Source of the DNA: Macrosoma leucophasiata
Lineage: Eukaryota; Arthropoda; Insecta; Lepidoptera; Hedylidae
Length of the DNA: 64,000 nucleotides
Direction of reading: 5' to 3'
Assembly: GCA_036365455.1 (NCBI GenBank)
Contig: JAWQUS010000010.1
Span: 22,492,501-22,556,500 of the forward strand
How positions within the stretch are numbered: position 1 is the first letter of the stretch; each line of letters starts with the position of its first letter. Under the pieces are notes generated by a model. The model made no database searches. It saw only the letters and a list, made by a program, of their open reading frames with translations, and was not told where the DNA came from. The translations under genes were made by a program, and so were the position numbers. This document shows, in pieces, positions 22,016-33,189 of this stretch.

Positions 22016-22748
22016 TATGTCTCTACCATAGTTATAACGGTCATGTCTACGCGCAGATTAAATGTCGGTTTAGAGGAAAAACTTTTGAATTTTGAAAAGT
22101 CGATGAAATTTAACTGTTCTTGGGCTTTATGTAAAGAGGCTGCCTGCGCTAATTTCAATTAACCCTCTATATTTACCAACTGTGCTAGCCACATCTCTGA
22201 TAAGTTCCTATTTCAAAACTTTGTCTTACTAACTTAATCAATATAAAGCGATCAGTGTTAACGCAATATTTATAATGGTTGGATAAATTAAATACCTACT
22301 TAATATTACAGTAAGATTCTCAGAATAAATTTATCTTAATAAACAGTAATTTATGTATTATAATATAACGTACAGTTATTTTAAGACTTTTTAATCTTAC
22401 TATCATTGTTTTGAGTGACATTTAAAACACATTTTTGCTTTCAAGTTATCAACGCGCTTGTACAACACAACGTATTAAAAGCATTTAAAAAATTATCGAG
22501 AACCGACATTCTTGATTGGAGCACTTTAAGAATGAACTTTATCTTGCAATTAACACAAAATAAAGTTTCGGTTTCACGGTCTTCGCTACTTTTGATAGCA
22601 CGCATTTAGTTTATTCGTTTATTTCATATAATTAGGCTCCTGGAGAGCACTTACATATTGTAATTTTTTTAAACTACCTTCAGTGAATAACCACAAATAA
22701 TAATCAAAAACACATAAGAAATTACAAAGAAACAATTATGTTTATTAA
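22016..22748. other. Unassigned AT-rich DNA
   Basis: A 64-codon frame (22415-22609) has no motif. Nothing else seen. Confidence 0.35.
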
Positions 22749-22917
22749 TGGCCCTGTTATTTCCGGCACAAGGGCATAACACCTTAGGCCTCAGGAGTGG
22801 TAACGCATCTGGATTTTGACCTTGGTCTTTGTGTGGGTGTCTATAAGCTGCAATCATCACTAAACATCAATGTGAACTGCATGCTTGTTTGCCACTTCCA
22901 TAACATATATAAAAAAA
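22749..22917 (+). repeat. Family A 3' part
   Basis: Sense from GGCCCTGTTATTTCCGGCAC to ACATATATAAAAAAAC. Subfamily A. Confidence 0.8.
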
Positions 22918-22984
22918 CATGGAATTGGCTGCAAAATACACTTTTACCATTTATGTGAACTAAAAGTTTGCTTTCTACCATCTA

Positions 22985-23235
22985 TCTATATAAAAATGCA
23001 ACCCGTTTTTCTTGGTCACGGCATCACGCGTGAATGGCTGGGCCGATTTGGCTTGATTTTGAATGATTTTTGGAAGTCACGGAATGTTTAAAAGGTAAGA
23101 AAATATGAAGAAATTGAAGGGAAATAGTAAAAACCACCATTTCATTTTCCCATACAAATAGTCCGTATCTATCAAACCTTTGACACATGTCATATTTTCA
23201 TTCTGAAGCAATACGAAGTTTGCCGGGTCAGCTAG
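22985..23235 (+). mobile_element. Non-autonomous Helitron
   Basis: A|TCTATATAAAAATGCAACCC at the start and GGGTCAGCTAG|T at the end. Nearly the same sequence as the inverted copy at 5341-5597, so the two belong to one young family. Confidence 0.88.
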
Positions 23236-23599
23236 TAACATAAAAATACCATCAACTCCTTCCGTTAACGAAAAAAGACTTTAACATTTTGGTCACACCA
23301 TATATTACAGCTTCATTGCATAATAATGCATGTAACACCGTATTTTAATAAAGCAGCCGTCGCAAAAATTCGTTAAAAACTAATTAATATTCCAATTCAA
23401 TATCGATGCAATGGACCGCGCCATTATAACTCGGTTTAATTCGGAATACACTTAATTGAATCAGTAACGTTTCGACGCAACGTTGCGTCGTGTTGCGTCC
23501 GGCTTTGTGTACAACAGTTGTTCCGTGGCAATATTTTGATGGTATTAAGAAAATACTTATTTGTAGTAAGAATATTTTGTTAATCCAATTTTAAATACG
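23236..23599. other. Unassigned; 18-base perfect palindrome
   Basis: CGACGCAACGTTGCGTCG at 23473-23490 is a perfect palindrome in otherwise AT-rich sequence. No gene nearby. Function, if any, is unknown. Confidence 0.4.
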
Positions 23600-24048
23600 T
23601 CTCTACTAATATTAAGAGGTACCTTGTAAATGTGATTGTTTGTTTTTTATTTGTAGGGGCTTATCTTCGGGAATACTGAACCGATCATGAAATTCTTTCA
23701 CAATCAGAAAGCTACACTATTCAGGAGTTATTTTATTTATATAGGTAATGGAAGTGGCAAACAAGCATGCTGTTCACATTGATGTTTAGTGATGACTGCA
23801 GCCTATAGACATTACACAAAGACCAAGGTCAAACTGCAGATGCATTACCACTCCTGAGGCCTAAGGTGTTATGCCTCTGCGTCGGAAATTACAGGGAAAT
23901 ATAATTGCCCTGTAATTTTTAACGTTAATTTAATTAATTTTTTTGTAGTTGTAATGTTAAATTAATAAAAGGGTTTTTTTTTTAAATATTTATTATTGTA
24001 GTAATGTATCTAACATTGCACCCGTGCGAAGCTGGGCCGACCCGCTAG
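23600..24048 (+). mobile_element. Non-autonomous Helitron containing a family A copy
   Basis: The 5' end is TCTCTACTAATATT and the 3' end CACCCGTGCGAAGCTGGG, CCGACCCGCTAG|T. The family A insertion at 23745-23896 lies within it, so the Helitron is older. Confidence 0.75.
23745..23896 (-). repeat. Family A 3' half inside a Helitron
   Basis: GTAATGGAAGTGGCAAACAAG to GGAAATTACAGGGA, antisense. Confidence 0.8.
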
Positions 24049-24324
24049 TATAAAATAAAGCAACTACGAGTAGCAGTATTATTTTAATGGGATCATCTTC
24101 GTTATGATACTCGATTCAAAGAAAAACCGTTCTTTATAACATTTTTACGGCCAGGAGATGTTGTAATCTGATGTTCAGATGTGGACCACACCCAAAACCA
24201 ATTAATAGAAAGATTCTGAGGAGTAGAAATAAAAGATATTATGTTCATGTTGTTCTTTATATCATAAGCCATTATTTTTTTTAGAGCAAGGATCTGTAGC
24301 CTAACCTCCTTATTCATAAACGTA

Positions 24325-25085
24325 TTATAATAAGATAAGATATGATAAGTCATTTATTTGCTAGAATACAATTACATTTTTAGGATCTTAATACTATTTT
24401 CATGTCAGAACTGTGTATGATATATGTAATGTATTCAATCCGCAAGCGGATGTGCAAATGCTTGTATTATACATTATTGATTTTACAAGATAATTATTAT
24501 TACATTATTTAAATTGATTGGGGTCATACAGAATTGAATTACATGAAAATTATAGATATTGTTTACTTAGATTAAGGTCATCGAAAACTTACATAATATA
24601 TTGGATTAATTAGAATTATTATAACAACATATTTTATATTCGTTTATGTCATATATACAATTGTCAAGAAGCCATTTATGTTAGGTTCGTTTAAACTTGT
24701 TACTCTCAAGTTTTTTCATGAATGCAGGAAGGGTATTATAAACAGATATACACATATTATATGCATTTCTTTTAAAGATGTCTTTATGGCAAGGAGGATG
24801 ATTAAGTAGATCAGCATAAAAACCCCTCTTTTGTCGAGAACAAACGTCGGTGTATTTTTTAAAGAAATATGGATGCTTCTTAACAAATATACATAACTCT
24901 TTAATGTACATAGACGATAAAGGTAGGATGTTAAAGGATTTGAAAAGAGGCCGACAGCTATCTTTATACCAGGATCTATTTATAACTCTGAGGCATCGCT
25001 TTTGTAATCTAAAAACTCTACCAATGTCATCACAGGTACCCCACATCAGAAGCCCATAATTTAGTAGGGAAGAAACCAAAAATAG
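24325..25085 (-). mobile_element. CR1/L2-like LINE, 5' truncated, TTATC-type tail
   Basis: On the minus strand the coding remnant is followed by ~300 bases of AT-rich untranslated sequence and a TTATC repeat tail (complement GATAAGATAAGATATGATAA). A simple-repeat tail rather than poly(A) fits CR1/L2-type LINEs. Confidence 0.65.
24681..25079 (-). pseudogene. Reverse transcriptase C-terminal remnant
   Basis: 132 open codons with NYGLLMWGTCDDIGRVFRLQ, KRCLRVINRSWYKDSCRPLF and NILPLSSMYIKELCIFVKKH. This is the YG...W...LQKR..R.I...SC.PLF...LPL..LYI.E region after the polymerase motifs in jockey/CR1-like LINEs. The catalytic part is missing. Confidence 0.75.
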
Positions 25086-25324
25086 CTAAAGTGTTGTTAA
25101 TCTCTCCTTTGTCTTTTCTATCCTGCAAATTTGACAATGCCACTGACAAAAGCACTCAATAGCTAAAACGTATCTAATGTACGTTTATGAACAACGGGGT
25201 AAGTGTTTTTGATTCTGAAAGTCTATCAGTAGCAAAAAATAAATATGGGTCTTTAAAGCTTGGTCACAATTAGGTTTAACTCTTTGGATAATAAACTAAA
25301 CTAAAAAATAAATAAAAACCATGC

Positions 25325-25435
25325 CCGGAGATAACCGGCGAATCGTGGGTGTTTGCATGTATGCTCGAATGCATGCATTTATCTCTGCCTACCCCTTCCG
25401 GGATCAAAGGCGTGAAGTTACGTTTTTCAATTTTT
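25325..25435 (+). repeat. tRNA-SINE type 3, 3' fragment
   Basis: GGAGATAACCGGCGAATCGT to GGCGTGAAGTTACGTTTTT. Head absent. One of five such ~100 base fragments. Confidence 0.75.
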
Positions 25436-26162
25436 TTTTTGTTATAATTATAGCAAGCTGGCATAGATTAAGATATTATACCCTTGTGTCGGGTATAACG
25501 GGGCTACTTGACTGGAACACGATATCGCTAAACATTTTCATTTAGAGGCAAGATAGTAATGCAGCGATCCTTACGATCTTGAGCTACTCGAGTCCTGAGG
25601 CTCTGCCGCTATTCCAAATGTCAAACTCGACACAATACAAAAATTGGTATTTGATTAAATTCTACTTGCCCTCTAAACGCACCTCCAATCGTTCAGTACC
25701 AGATTGTCGGACTATAAGAAAAACAATAAAAACTTTAGATATCACTCCACTCCCATAAACCATTGTTTACGACCATTCCAAACTCATCCACGTCTCAATT
25801 ACGTAGAGTTAAAACAATAAAATTTAATATATCATCGATAAGTGCTTTTATTTTGTAATTTTAATGTACTCACTTTATTTATGAACGCAATAATTTTCTT
25901 CGGTTTCCATAAATTTTTATTTTAATTACACGTTTCGTATGTTCATTGTCTTGTTTTGAAATGGGAGTCGGTAAAAGGAGCGGTTAAATAACGACTTTCA
26001 TTGAAATGAAATGACTTCATTTCATATTCAAATTAAAACTATAAAATGTCTTTTATTAATATGGAAGCGCTTGTAGCCTTTTAGAAGCTAAAGCCCAGTT
26101 TAGACTAGACAGTTATTTAGTTGTGTAGTTAATTATTTAGTAGTTCAATATGTCTATATTTT
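25436..26162. other. Unassigned AT-rich DNA
   Basis: Nothing recognised; possible decayed family A near 25490-25570 (GAACACGATATCGCTAAAC). Confidence 0.35.
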
Positions 26163-26515
26163 TACTGGTGGTAGAGCTCCAGTGCCAGAGCTCTTGGGCG
26201 TAGGCACCACCGCATTACCTAAGATACTTGCCGCTAAATGGTAGTGTTCAGCACTATCGTGTTCGGGTCAGGTGGTAATGTACGGCTCTGTAATTTTCGG
26301 CACAGAGGCATAACACCTTAGGCCTCAAGAGTGGTAACGCATCTGCATTTTGACCTTGGTCTTTGTGTGGGTGTCTATAGGCTGCAGCCATCACTTAACA
26401 TCGATGTAAACTGCATGTTTATTTGCCACTTCCATTTGTGTGGGTGTCACAGGCTGCAGTCATCACTAAACATCAATGTGAACTGGCTGCTTGTTTGCCA
26501 CTTTCACTACATAAA
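26163..26515 (+). repeat. Family A retroposon with duplicated 3' end
   Basis: Full sense copy ending at GCCACTTCCATT, then the 3' ~75 bases (TGTGTGGGTGTCACAGGCTG to CACTACATAAA) occur again. A short internal tandem duplication, or two insertions, explains it. Confidence 0.8.
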
Positions 26516-26600
26516 GGAACAGGAGCCTTTAATTAGTGTATTTTCTTACTCGTATAGATATTTTTAGTTGTTACTACAGTTTTGTCAAAAATCTCTCACG

Positions 26601-26981
26601 TTGAAATAAAACTGTTTTTACGGATTTATCTCGCGTATATTAAACTAAAATGATTTTTAAAATCAACCCGACGTTTCGGTCGCTTTTCAGCTTCCGTGGT
26701 CCCGGGCAGACTGAGGTGACATTTGTCTGACAGAAGTTTGAAAAAATTATATGTAGCTACCTCCATCGATTTCGTAAAAGCCTTGCGTAGCGTTCATGGT
26801 ATCTTGAGGTCTTGCAGACTGCTGCGGCTGGGATTTAATCTTGCTAAGTATGGGATCCCATGATGTTGATGTTCGCCATCCATCTTCTCTATTGAAATTT
26901 GGGTGTTTTTTAATTTCAATAGCCTCGCGTCCGTAAAAATATTTTTATTTCAATGAGTGTAGCTCGCGAAAACCTAAGAAC
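26601..26981 (-). mobile_element. Penelope-like element 3' end with inverted terminal piece
   Basis: AATCTCTCACG lies on both sides (26590-26600, 26982-26992), an 11 bp target duplication. The minus strand encodes REAIEIKKHPNFNREDGWR, the end of the GIY-YIG endonuclease domain of Penelope-like elements. It then has GCTGAAAAGCGACCGAAACG and a tail ending GTTTTATTTCAA. The right edge (26925-26981) repeats the tail inverted (CCGTAAAAAT...TTTATTTCAATGAG), giving the element inverted ends. Confidence 0.8.
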
Positions 26982-26992
26982 AATCTCTCACG

Positions 26993-27767
26993 TCTCTTTA
27001 AAAGCGTTGAAACGTTTTCCACTAGATATAATTTGAGCTAAACTATGGTCATCATTTTATTATTATTGCTAAAAGTTAAATGACTTTGATCAACTTTGAT
27101 GAGTGAGGTTGAAATGAAAAACAACTCATTTTTATTTTAATATTTAAAAAGTGGTAAACAAGCATTAATTTCAAAGGATGTCGCGAAAACCTAAGAACAA
27201 ACTATAAGTAGCATTCCGTTTACATTGAATGTAAGTAAAAATGATGCCGTTTACATTGAGAGTAAGAAAATACTGCTTATTAATAGATATCGAAAAAATT
27301 AGACAAGATAGAGCTTAATAACACCATTGAATGGCAGCTAAAGGTCTTTAGCAGACTCTCTAGAGCTCACAACAAAATTCTACAGATAAACAATATAAAT
27401 GTACATTTTATAACATCAATGAACATTCTAGAACTTAACATAAGTAACATAGCACTGTTAGTTTCTTATAAAAGGACCATTAGAGCAACTGTACCCATAA
27501 TTATGTGCATTTCCGTCGTGCACTCACTTCATTAACATATGGTATTATTTATTACCTATACAATTAACATGAGTATAGACTTTGATTTTTACTACCATTA
27601 TGGATATATTTTATGATATTATGGCATATTGAATAACGTTATTGACAGTTATCTGCTAATTAAAAAGAACACCCGAAACAGAAACCAGTTGGGTTCACAA
27701 ATTGCTTTTGAGAAAGTTAGAAGACCCTAATTTTAAATTATGATGTCTCCATGTAGGAGCTAATTGA
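26993..27767. other. Unassigned AT-rich DNA with a Penelope tail scrap
   Basis: TCGCGAAAACCTAAGAACAA at ~27182 matches the right edge of the Penelope-like insertion. Nothing else recognised. Confidence 0.4.
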
Positions 27768-27935
27768 TTTTTTTTTTATGTAGTGGTAGTGGCAAACTAG
27801 CATGCAGCTCACATTGATGTTAAGTGATGACTGCAGCCTATAGACACCCACACAAAGACCAACGTCAAAATGCAGATGCGTTACCACTCCTGAGGCCTAA
27901 GGTGTTATGCCCCTGTGCCGAAAATTACAGGGCCT
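27768..27935 (-). repeat. Family A 3' half
   Basis: T run at 27768 to AAAATTACAGGGCCT, antisense. Ten bases from the MITE that follows. Confidence 0.8.
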
Positions 27936-27945
27936 TAAAAATTAA

Positions 27946-28101
27946 CCCCCTTATTCGTAAACGTTTATTAGATACGTTTTAGCTATAGAATGCTTTGTCT
28001 CTGTCAGTTGCATTTTCAGATCTGCAGGATATAAAAAGACAAAAAAAGACAAAGGAGAGATGAGCAACACTTTAGCTAAAATACGTTTATGAATAAGGGG
28101 G
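27946..28101. mobile_element. MITE with CCCCCTTATTC inverted ends
   Basis: CCCCCTTATTCGTAAACGTT at the left pairs with AACGT-type ACGTTTATGAATAAGGGGG at the right. 156 bp, no coding capacity. The target duplication is unclear, so the superfamily is not assigned. Confidence 0.75.
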
Positions 28102-28171
28102 TACAGCTTTAGAATTGTTTAATAACAGCGCCTTGTCTTGAAGCATGCTTTATTCATACATGATGAGTTGT

Positions 28172-28327
28172 ACTGATGGTAAAGTTCCATTGTAGGTGCT
28201 CAAGAGCGTAGACTGTCAGGACTTGAAGGCGTAGGCCACCGCATCATCTTATCTATGTGACGCCAAATGGTATTGTTCAGCACTACCGTGTTCCGATTAG
28301 ATATGTATGGCCCCGTAATAACCATCA
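28172..28327 (+). repeat. Family A 5' half, subfamily B
   Basis: ACTGATGGTAAAGTTCCATT to CCCCGTAATAACCATCA. A 35-base antisense scrap of the family 3' end follows (28336-28371). Confidence 0.7.
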
Positions 28328-28378
28328 TTGACTAGTGAAGGTGGCAAACAAGAATGCAGGTCGCATGGATGCATTTTA

Positions 28379-28650
28379 ATTGTGGTAGAGCTCCAGTGAC
28401 GGACCTCGCGGGCGTAGACACCACCGCATTACCTAATATACTTGCCGCTAAATGATAGTGTTCAGCACTATCGTGTTCCGGTCAGGTAATGTACCTGTAA
28501 TTTCCAGCAAAGACGTAAACACCCCAGGCCTCAGGAGTGGTAACGCATCTGCATTTTGACCTTGGTCTTTTTGTGGGTGTCTATAGGCTGCAGTCATCAC
28601 TTAACATCAATGTATGCTGGTTTGCCACTTCTATTACATTAAAAAAAAAA
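28379..28650 (+). repeat. Family A retroposon, subfamily A
   Basis: Sense, TGTGGTAGAGCTCCAGTGAC to CTATTACATT plus poly(A). It meets an antisense subfamily B copy tail to tail. Confidence 0.82.
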
Positions 28651-28893
28651 GATGTTAAGTGATGACTGCAGCCTATAGACATCTACACAAAAACCAGATG
28701 TCAAAATGCAGATGCGTTGCCACCCCTGAGACCTTAGTTGTTATATCTTTTTAATAGTTATTACGGGGCCATACATTACCATCTCACCGGAACACGATAA
28801 TGCTGAACACTATCTACCATTTGGCGGCAGATAGATTAGGTAATGTGATGGCCTACGCCTTCAAGTACTTACACTGGAAATCTACCACCAGTA
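28651..28893 (-). repeat. Family A retroposon, subfamily B, tail removed
   Basis: Antisense from GATGTTAAGTGATGACTGCA to TCTACCACCAGTA. It starts exactly at the end of the preceding poly(A), lacking its own ~40 terminal bases. Confidence 0.8.
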
Positions 28894-29325
28894 AAACAAT
28901 TGATAATTTAGAAAAGGTACATATTAAAGACAAGTAAAGACAGTCAGACAGACATAATACTTTCCGATGTAAAGATGACTTATACTGGCAGATGAATGAA
29001 TATCAAACGAAAACTAATCAGACACCTAAAATAAATTACAAATATCATCAATATTTCGATCGATAGAAAATCTCCAAGCTCTTATTTTACCAGTCAGAAC
29101 AATATTAAGTGCAAAATCCTATCAATCAAGCTCGACTGCGACCATCCGCTTATTGTTTATGCTAATAAGAAATGTCTGGTAGCCACCAATATCCAATTAC
29201 ATCGATTAGTGCGAGCGGATTGGCGGCGCCAGTGGTATTAGGGGAGCGAAGACTGTTTGATATTATGAGATATTCGTAATATACTCAGGCTTGCATTATG
29301 AAATGGAAATCAATGTTTTACTTAA
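28894..29325. other. Unassigned AT-rich DNA
   Basis: Nothing recognised. Confidence 0.35.
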
Positions 29326-29499
29326 ACTTGAACATTTTATGTATGTAATCAAATTATTTTTTGGCCCTGCTTTTTCTGAGGATCATCTTTTTGCACTTTT
29401 TGCGTCGTGTAAATGATAAGTAATTGTTTTATATTATTTCGCATTAACACATGCTTGTGAAATATATTTTATTTTTAAAGAAAAATGGAAAGAAAAATT

Positions 29500-29577
29500 T
29501 GACTTCAGGCGAGACTCGAACTCGCGACCTACTGGGAATCTAGTCCAGCCGCTCTTCCAATTGAGCTACTGAAGCCC
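29500..29577 (-). repeat. tRNA-like head of type 1 SINE, minus copy
   Basis: Complement of GGCTTCAGTAGCTCAATTGG to CGAGTCTCGCCTGAAGTC. A and B boxes are intact; the anticodon loop is nine bases. Confidence 0.78.
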
Positions 29578-29763
29578 TGCCCGATTTGTCAAATCTTAAT
29601 AAAAAAACAATTATTAAGGGTAAAAGCGACTTCTTTACGATATTCAATAAACTGAAAAGTCTATTATATCGGTTGCCTAACTAGCATAGTTGGTAATAGA
29701 TGGCGCTGCTGCTACCATAAAGCAATGCAATAGATGAGAAGGAAAGATTTGACAAATCGGGCA

Positions 29764-29839
29764 GGGCTTCAGTAGCTCAATTGGAAGAGCGGCTGGACTA
29801 GATTCCCAGTAGGTCGCGAGTTCGAGTCTCGCCTGAAGT
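29764..29839 (+). repeat. tRNA-like head of type 1 SINE, plus copy
   Basis: Same sequence as the minus head: GGCTTCAGTAGCTCAATTGG, GCGAGTTCGAGTCTCGC. The tail here is cut at CATTTTTCTTTAAAAA where the direct repeat starts. Confidence 0.78.
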
Positions 29840-30036
29840 CAAATTTTTCTTTCCATTTTTCTTTAAAAATTGAACATTTTATGTATGTAATCAAATTATT
29901 TTTTGAATGACGCTGCTTTTTCTGAGGATCATCTTTTTGCACTTTTTGCGTCGTGTAAATGATAAGTAAGTTCATTGTCCAGTTGATTTATACATACTAC
30001 ACTGTTGATAGGTAACATACGTTGGCTTACAGTTTT

Positions 30037-30124
30037 ACTGATGGTAAGTTCCACTGTGGGAGATTGAAAGCGTAGGCATCGCCGCATTACCTAATCTATC
30101 TGCCGCGAAATGGTAGTTCAGCAC
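30037..30124 (+). repeat. Family A 5' fragment, subfamily B
   Basis: ACTGATGGTAAGTTCCACTG to TGGTAGTTCAGCACG, broken by the next insertion. Confidence 0.7.
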
Positions 30125-30398
30125 GTTTTTTTATGTAACGGAAGTAAAAAACAAGCTTGTAGTTCACATCGATGTTAAGTGATGACTGCAGCCTATAGTC
30201 ACTTACACAAAGACCAAGGTCAAAATGCAGATGCGTTACCACTCCTGAGGCCTAAAGTGTTATGCCTCTGTGCCGGAAATTACAGGCCCGACATTACCAC
30301 CTGACCGGAACACTATAGTGCTGAACACTACCATTTAGCGGCAAGTATATGTAATGCTGCCTACGCCCGCGAGCGCCGTCACTAGAGCTCTACCAGTT
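30125..30398 (-). repeat. Family A retroposon, subfamily A
   Basis: Antisense with T run at 30126, small deletion in TATATGTAATGCTGCC, ending CTCTACCAGTT. Apparently inserted into, or joined to, the preceding subfamily B copy. Confidence 0.82.
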
Positions 30399-31389
30399 AT
30401 TTGGATTAAATCTTAGAAAATTAAAAACGAATACAGCTGTAACTTGAACGATGCTGAAAATTAAAAAATTATGTACACAACTGCTTATATAAATTTAAAT
30501 ATTAGTGAAGAAGACAATTACACATGTGTGCCACAATGCTTGCGTCTCGGAGACAAACAAAACCTGATATATCCTGAATCCAATCAAGGAGCAAATCAAC
30601 ATCCATTACATTCTGAGCATAACCAAACATCGACCGAACATTGGGCCAACGCCGTTGGTGGCCGTCTTATCGCAAAGATCGTTGTAGTTGATTCATTAAG
30701 CCATGTCTGATTATACGTGTGGTCAAAATCATTCTTATCTCCTTACATCGGATAGACAAAAAATTACAAGAGACAAGACGTCGTGTGATCGTAAACATGC
30801 GTTGTTTTGACTGGGATTCGATGATGCAGAAAGGAAATTTAGATAACGAATACGTTTGCGTTTTTGTTTTTTAAAAGAATAGAATTGAATTAATACTTAC
30901 TCGTATGATCGTTAATGTACAAGTAAGTATTCAGTTGTCGTATTGATAAAGATTAAGATAGTATTATCAGGTAAATGATAGTCTATTTTTTGGCTATGAT
31001 TTTGTCTTTGATTTCCTCTCATTCATGTATTGAAAATGATGTGTCAAAGTTGATTTTATTATTTGTCTTTTATTGATTTTCTCGAAGTTTGGGTAATTTT
31101 ATTTGTTTAATAACAAATACGATATGTTTTTCTCGATAAGTGGAGATTTATACATAAACAGGACAATTACACAACATGTATTTGTCAATTTCTTGTTTTT
31201 TTTAAACAGACGAATCTATTGACATTGTTACGAGTCTAAAAAAAACCAACATGTGGTTATATCTTGTAAATTAAATAGATGTCATAAAGATTTTTAAAAA
31301 GTTGAAAAACAATTAAACAAAAAGGAGAACAAAAACTATATCAGATAATCTTTTTTTAAAATGTCTGAGGTTTATAATTTTTCTGGTGC
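30399..31389. other. Unassigned; one 79-codon frame
   Basis: The frame 30471-30710 shows no known domain or splice context. The remaining sequence is AT-rich. Confidence 0.3.
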
Positions 31390-31487
31390 AGTTATCATGC
31401 GAATTGTGGGTGTTTGCATGTATGCTTGAGTGCATGGATGCACCTCTGCCTACCCCTTCGGGGATTACAGGCGTGAAGTTACGTTTT
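31390..31487 (+). repeat. tRNA-SINE type 3, 3' fragment
   Basis: CATGCGAATTGTGGGTGTTT to GGCGTGAAGTTACGTTTTTT. Confidence 0.75.
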
Positions 31488-31904
31488 TTTTATTGAAAGG
31501 AAGTATAAATGGAAGACTCATTATCAAAATAATTTATAAGAGAAGGCCTGTTCCCATTGGTTCCCAGCAATGTAACATTAAAATTGCTCGTAAAAAGCTA
31601 CAGCAGCACCTTTTGGAAGAAAAACGATCAATTTCCACTCTACATAAACAAGGAAACGTAACCTTTAACTCAACCGCAACCGTGGACCAATAAAGAAGCA
31701 ACTTAAGATCTGATCTCAAGCGCACTGAATTCTCAATCAAGATACATATCGCGTCCTCATTAAACCAAAAACAAACAGTATCCATTCTTAAATTAACAAT
31801 CGTATAGCCATTCGCATCATTCTTGAGTCGCCCACTCCTTTGGTCGAGTTAGTTGTTTAGTTCAAGGTGTAGGATAGAGCGTTTTGTAACATTGTAGGGT
31901 TGTG
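31488..31904. other. Unassigned
   Basis: Overlapping short frames on both strands without motifs. Confidence 0.3.
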
Positions 31905-32110
31905 TTATTAAAAAATTAAAAAAAACGCTTACACTCACAGGCCCACACTAGGTATAAACCTGTGTCGTGGGTGCCGTTGTACACACACAACACATACACA
32001 AATACCCAGACCCGAAACAAATATCTGTAGGCCATACAAATATTTGTCCCGGTACGGGAATCGAACCCGCGACCCTTCGAATCAAACGGTCGTCTCACAC
32101 CCCTGGACTA
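31905..32110 (-). repeat. tRNA-headed SINE, type 2
   Basis: Antisense copy: AAAAAACGCTTACACTCACA, AACCTGTGTCGTGGGTGCCG, then the head with complement B box GGGAATCGAACCC and CCCCTGGACTAAATG. Confidence 0.82.
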
Positions 32111-32431
32111 AATGAGTTGTCAAAGATTATTAGATAAAACTATTTTGCTGTATATGCTATGTGATATTCTCATTAGAGTTTTATATTCTTTTTTTTTGAC
32201 ATATGTCATGCAGATTTATTTTTTATCCGCTTGCACTTAAAGCTCCGCCAGGTTTAAACTTGTATCATGGATGCCGTTGCTCACCCATAAGACACACATA
32301 CTATTATTGTAATATTACGTTAACTTAAACTAGTACACCCCTTTTATTTTCAATTCTGCAATTTCCTAAACCCAAAGGTTGGTGATTGTGTATATCAAAA
32401 TGCAGATTAAAAAAAAAGGCTTTTTAAAAAC

Positions 32432-32715
32432 TTTTTTTATGTAATGCAAGTGGTAAACAAGCATGCAGTTCACATTGATGTTAAGTAATGATTGCAGCCT
32501 ATAGACACCCACACAAAGACCAAGGTCAAAATGCAGATACGTTACCACTTCTGAGGCCTAAGGTGATATGCCTCTGTGCCGGAAATTACAGGGACGTACA
32601 TTCCCATTTGACCGGAACACGATAGTGCTAAACACGACGATTTAGCGGGAAGTATATTAGGTAATACGGTGGTGCCTACGCCCGCAAAATCCATCACTGG
32701 AGCTCTGCCACTAGT
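32432..32715 (-). repeat. Family A retroposon, full length
   Basis: T run, GTGGTAAACAAGCATGCAGT, through to CTCTGCCACTAGTTA; subfamily A. Confidence 0.85.
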
Positions 32716-33189
32716 TATTAAGGTACTCTTTTGTTGGTGGACTGTATTATCTTTTTATGAGTATTATTAACCCGTAAGATCACAATTGATTTCTAATTGT
32801 TCATGAACCGATATCGGTCCAACTGCAGCTTAACTTATCTATTACTGAAGATTCTTTAAACCCAAATATGTATTTAAATTATTAATCTCTTCAAATCAAT
32901 TAACTATTGCCAAAACTATCCGCTTCCGCTTTTAACTTGGCCATGCAAACGTGTAAGGTAAGTCACGACTGGCCACCGAGCCAAAAGCGACATTTGATAA
33001 TATCGTTGCCGTTTTCCATTTGACCCTACGGACCTTTGAACGCTATTGGACCGAGTTTGTCTCCGCATTGACTTGTTGGTTTTACAACGAGTTGATTCTC
33101 TTAATTCATGTGTTCAATTTAACTCTGAACGTGTAAAATTTTTTGAGACGTTTTGCTGTTTTAAGTTTTAGGTTTATTTGTTTATTTTA
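32716..33189. other. Unassigned AT-rich DNA
   Basis: Nothing recognised. Confidence 0.35.

Larger units (their letters stand above)
24304..25198. mobile_element. MITE with CCCCCTTATTC ends, split by a LINE
   Basis: The left end is CCTCCTTATTCATAAACGTA; the right part (25086-25198) holds most of the body and ends ACGTTTATGAACAACGGGG. An unsplit relative is at 27946-28101, sharing TTAGCTA and GACAAAGGAGAGAT. The LINE at 24325-25085 occupies the break. Confidence 0.65.
29330..29970. repeat. Inverted pair of type 1 tRNA-SINEs between ~95 bp direct repeats
   Basis: TTGAACATTTTATGTATGTA...GTCGTGTAAATGATAAGTAA occurs at 29331-29421 and at 29869-29966, almost identical but for a short difference near its middle (GCCCTG versus AATGACGCTG). 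Between them, two type 1 tRNA heads point outward: minus at ~29500-29577 and plus at ~29764-29839. They are separated by ~180 bases of the 5' arm seen at 20385-20540. Confidence 0.8.
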
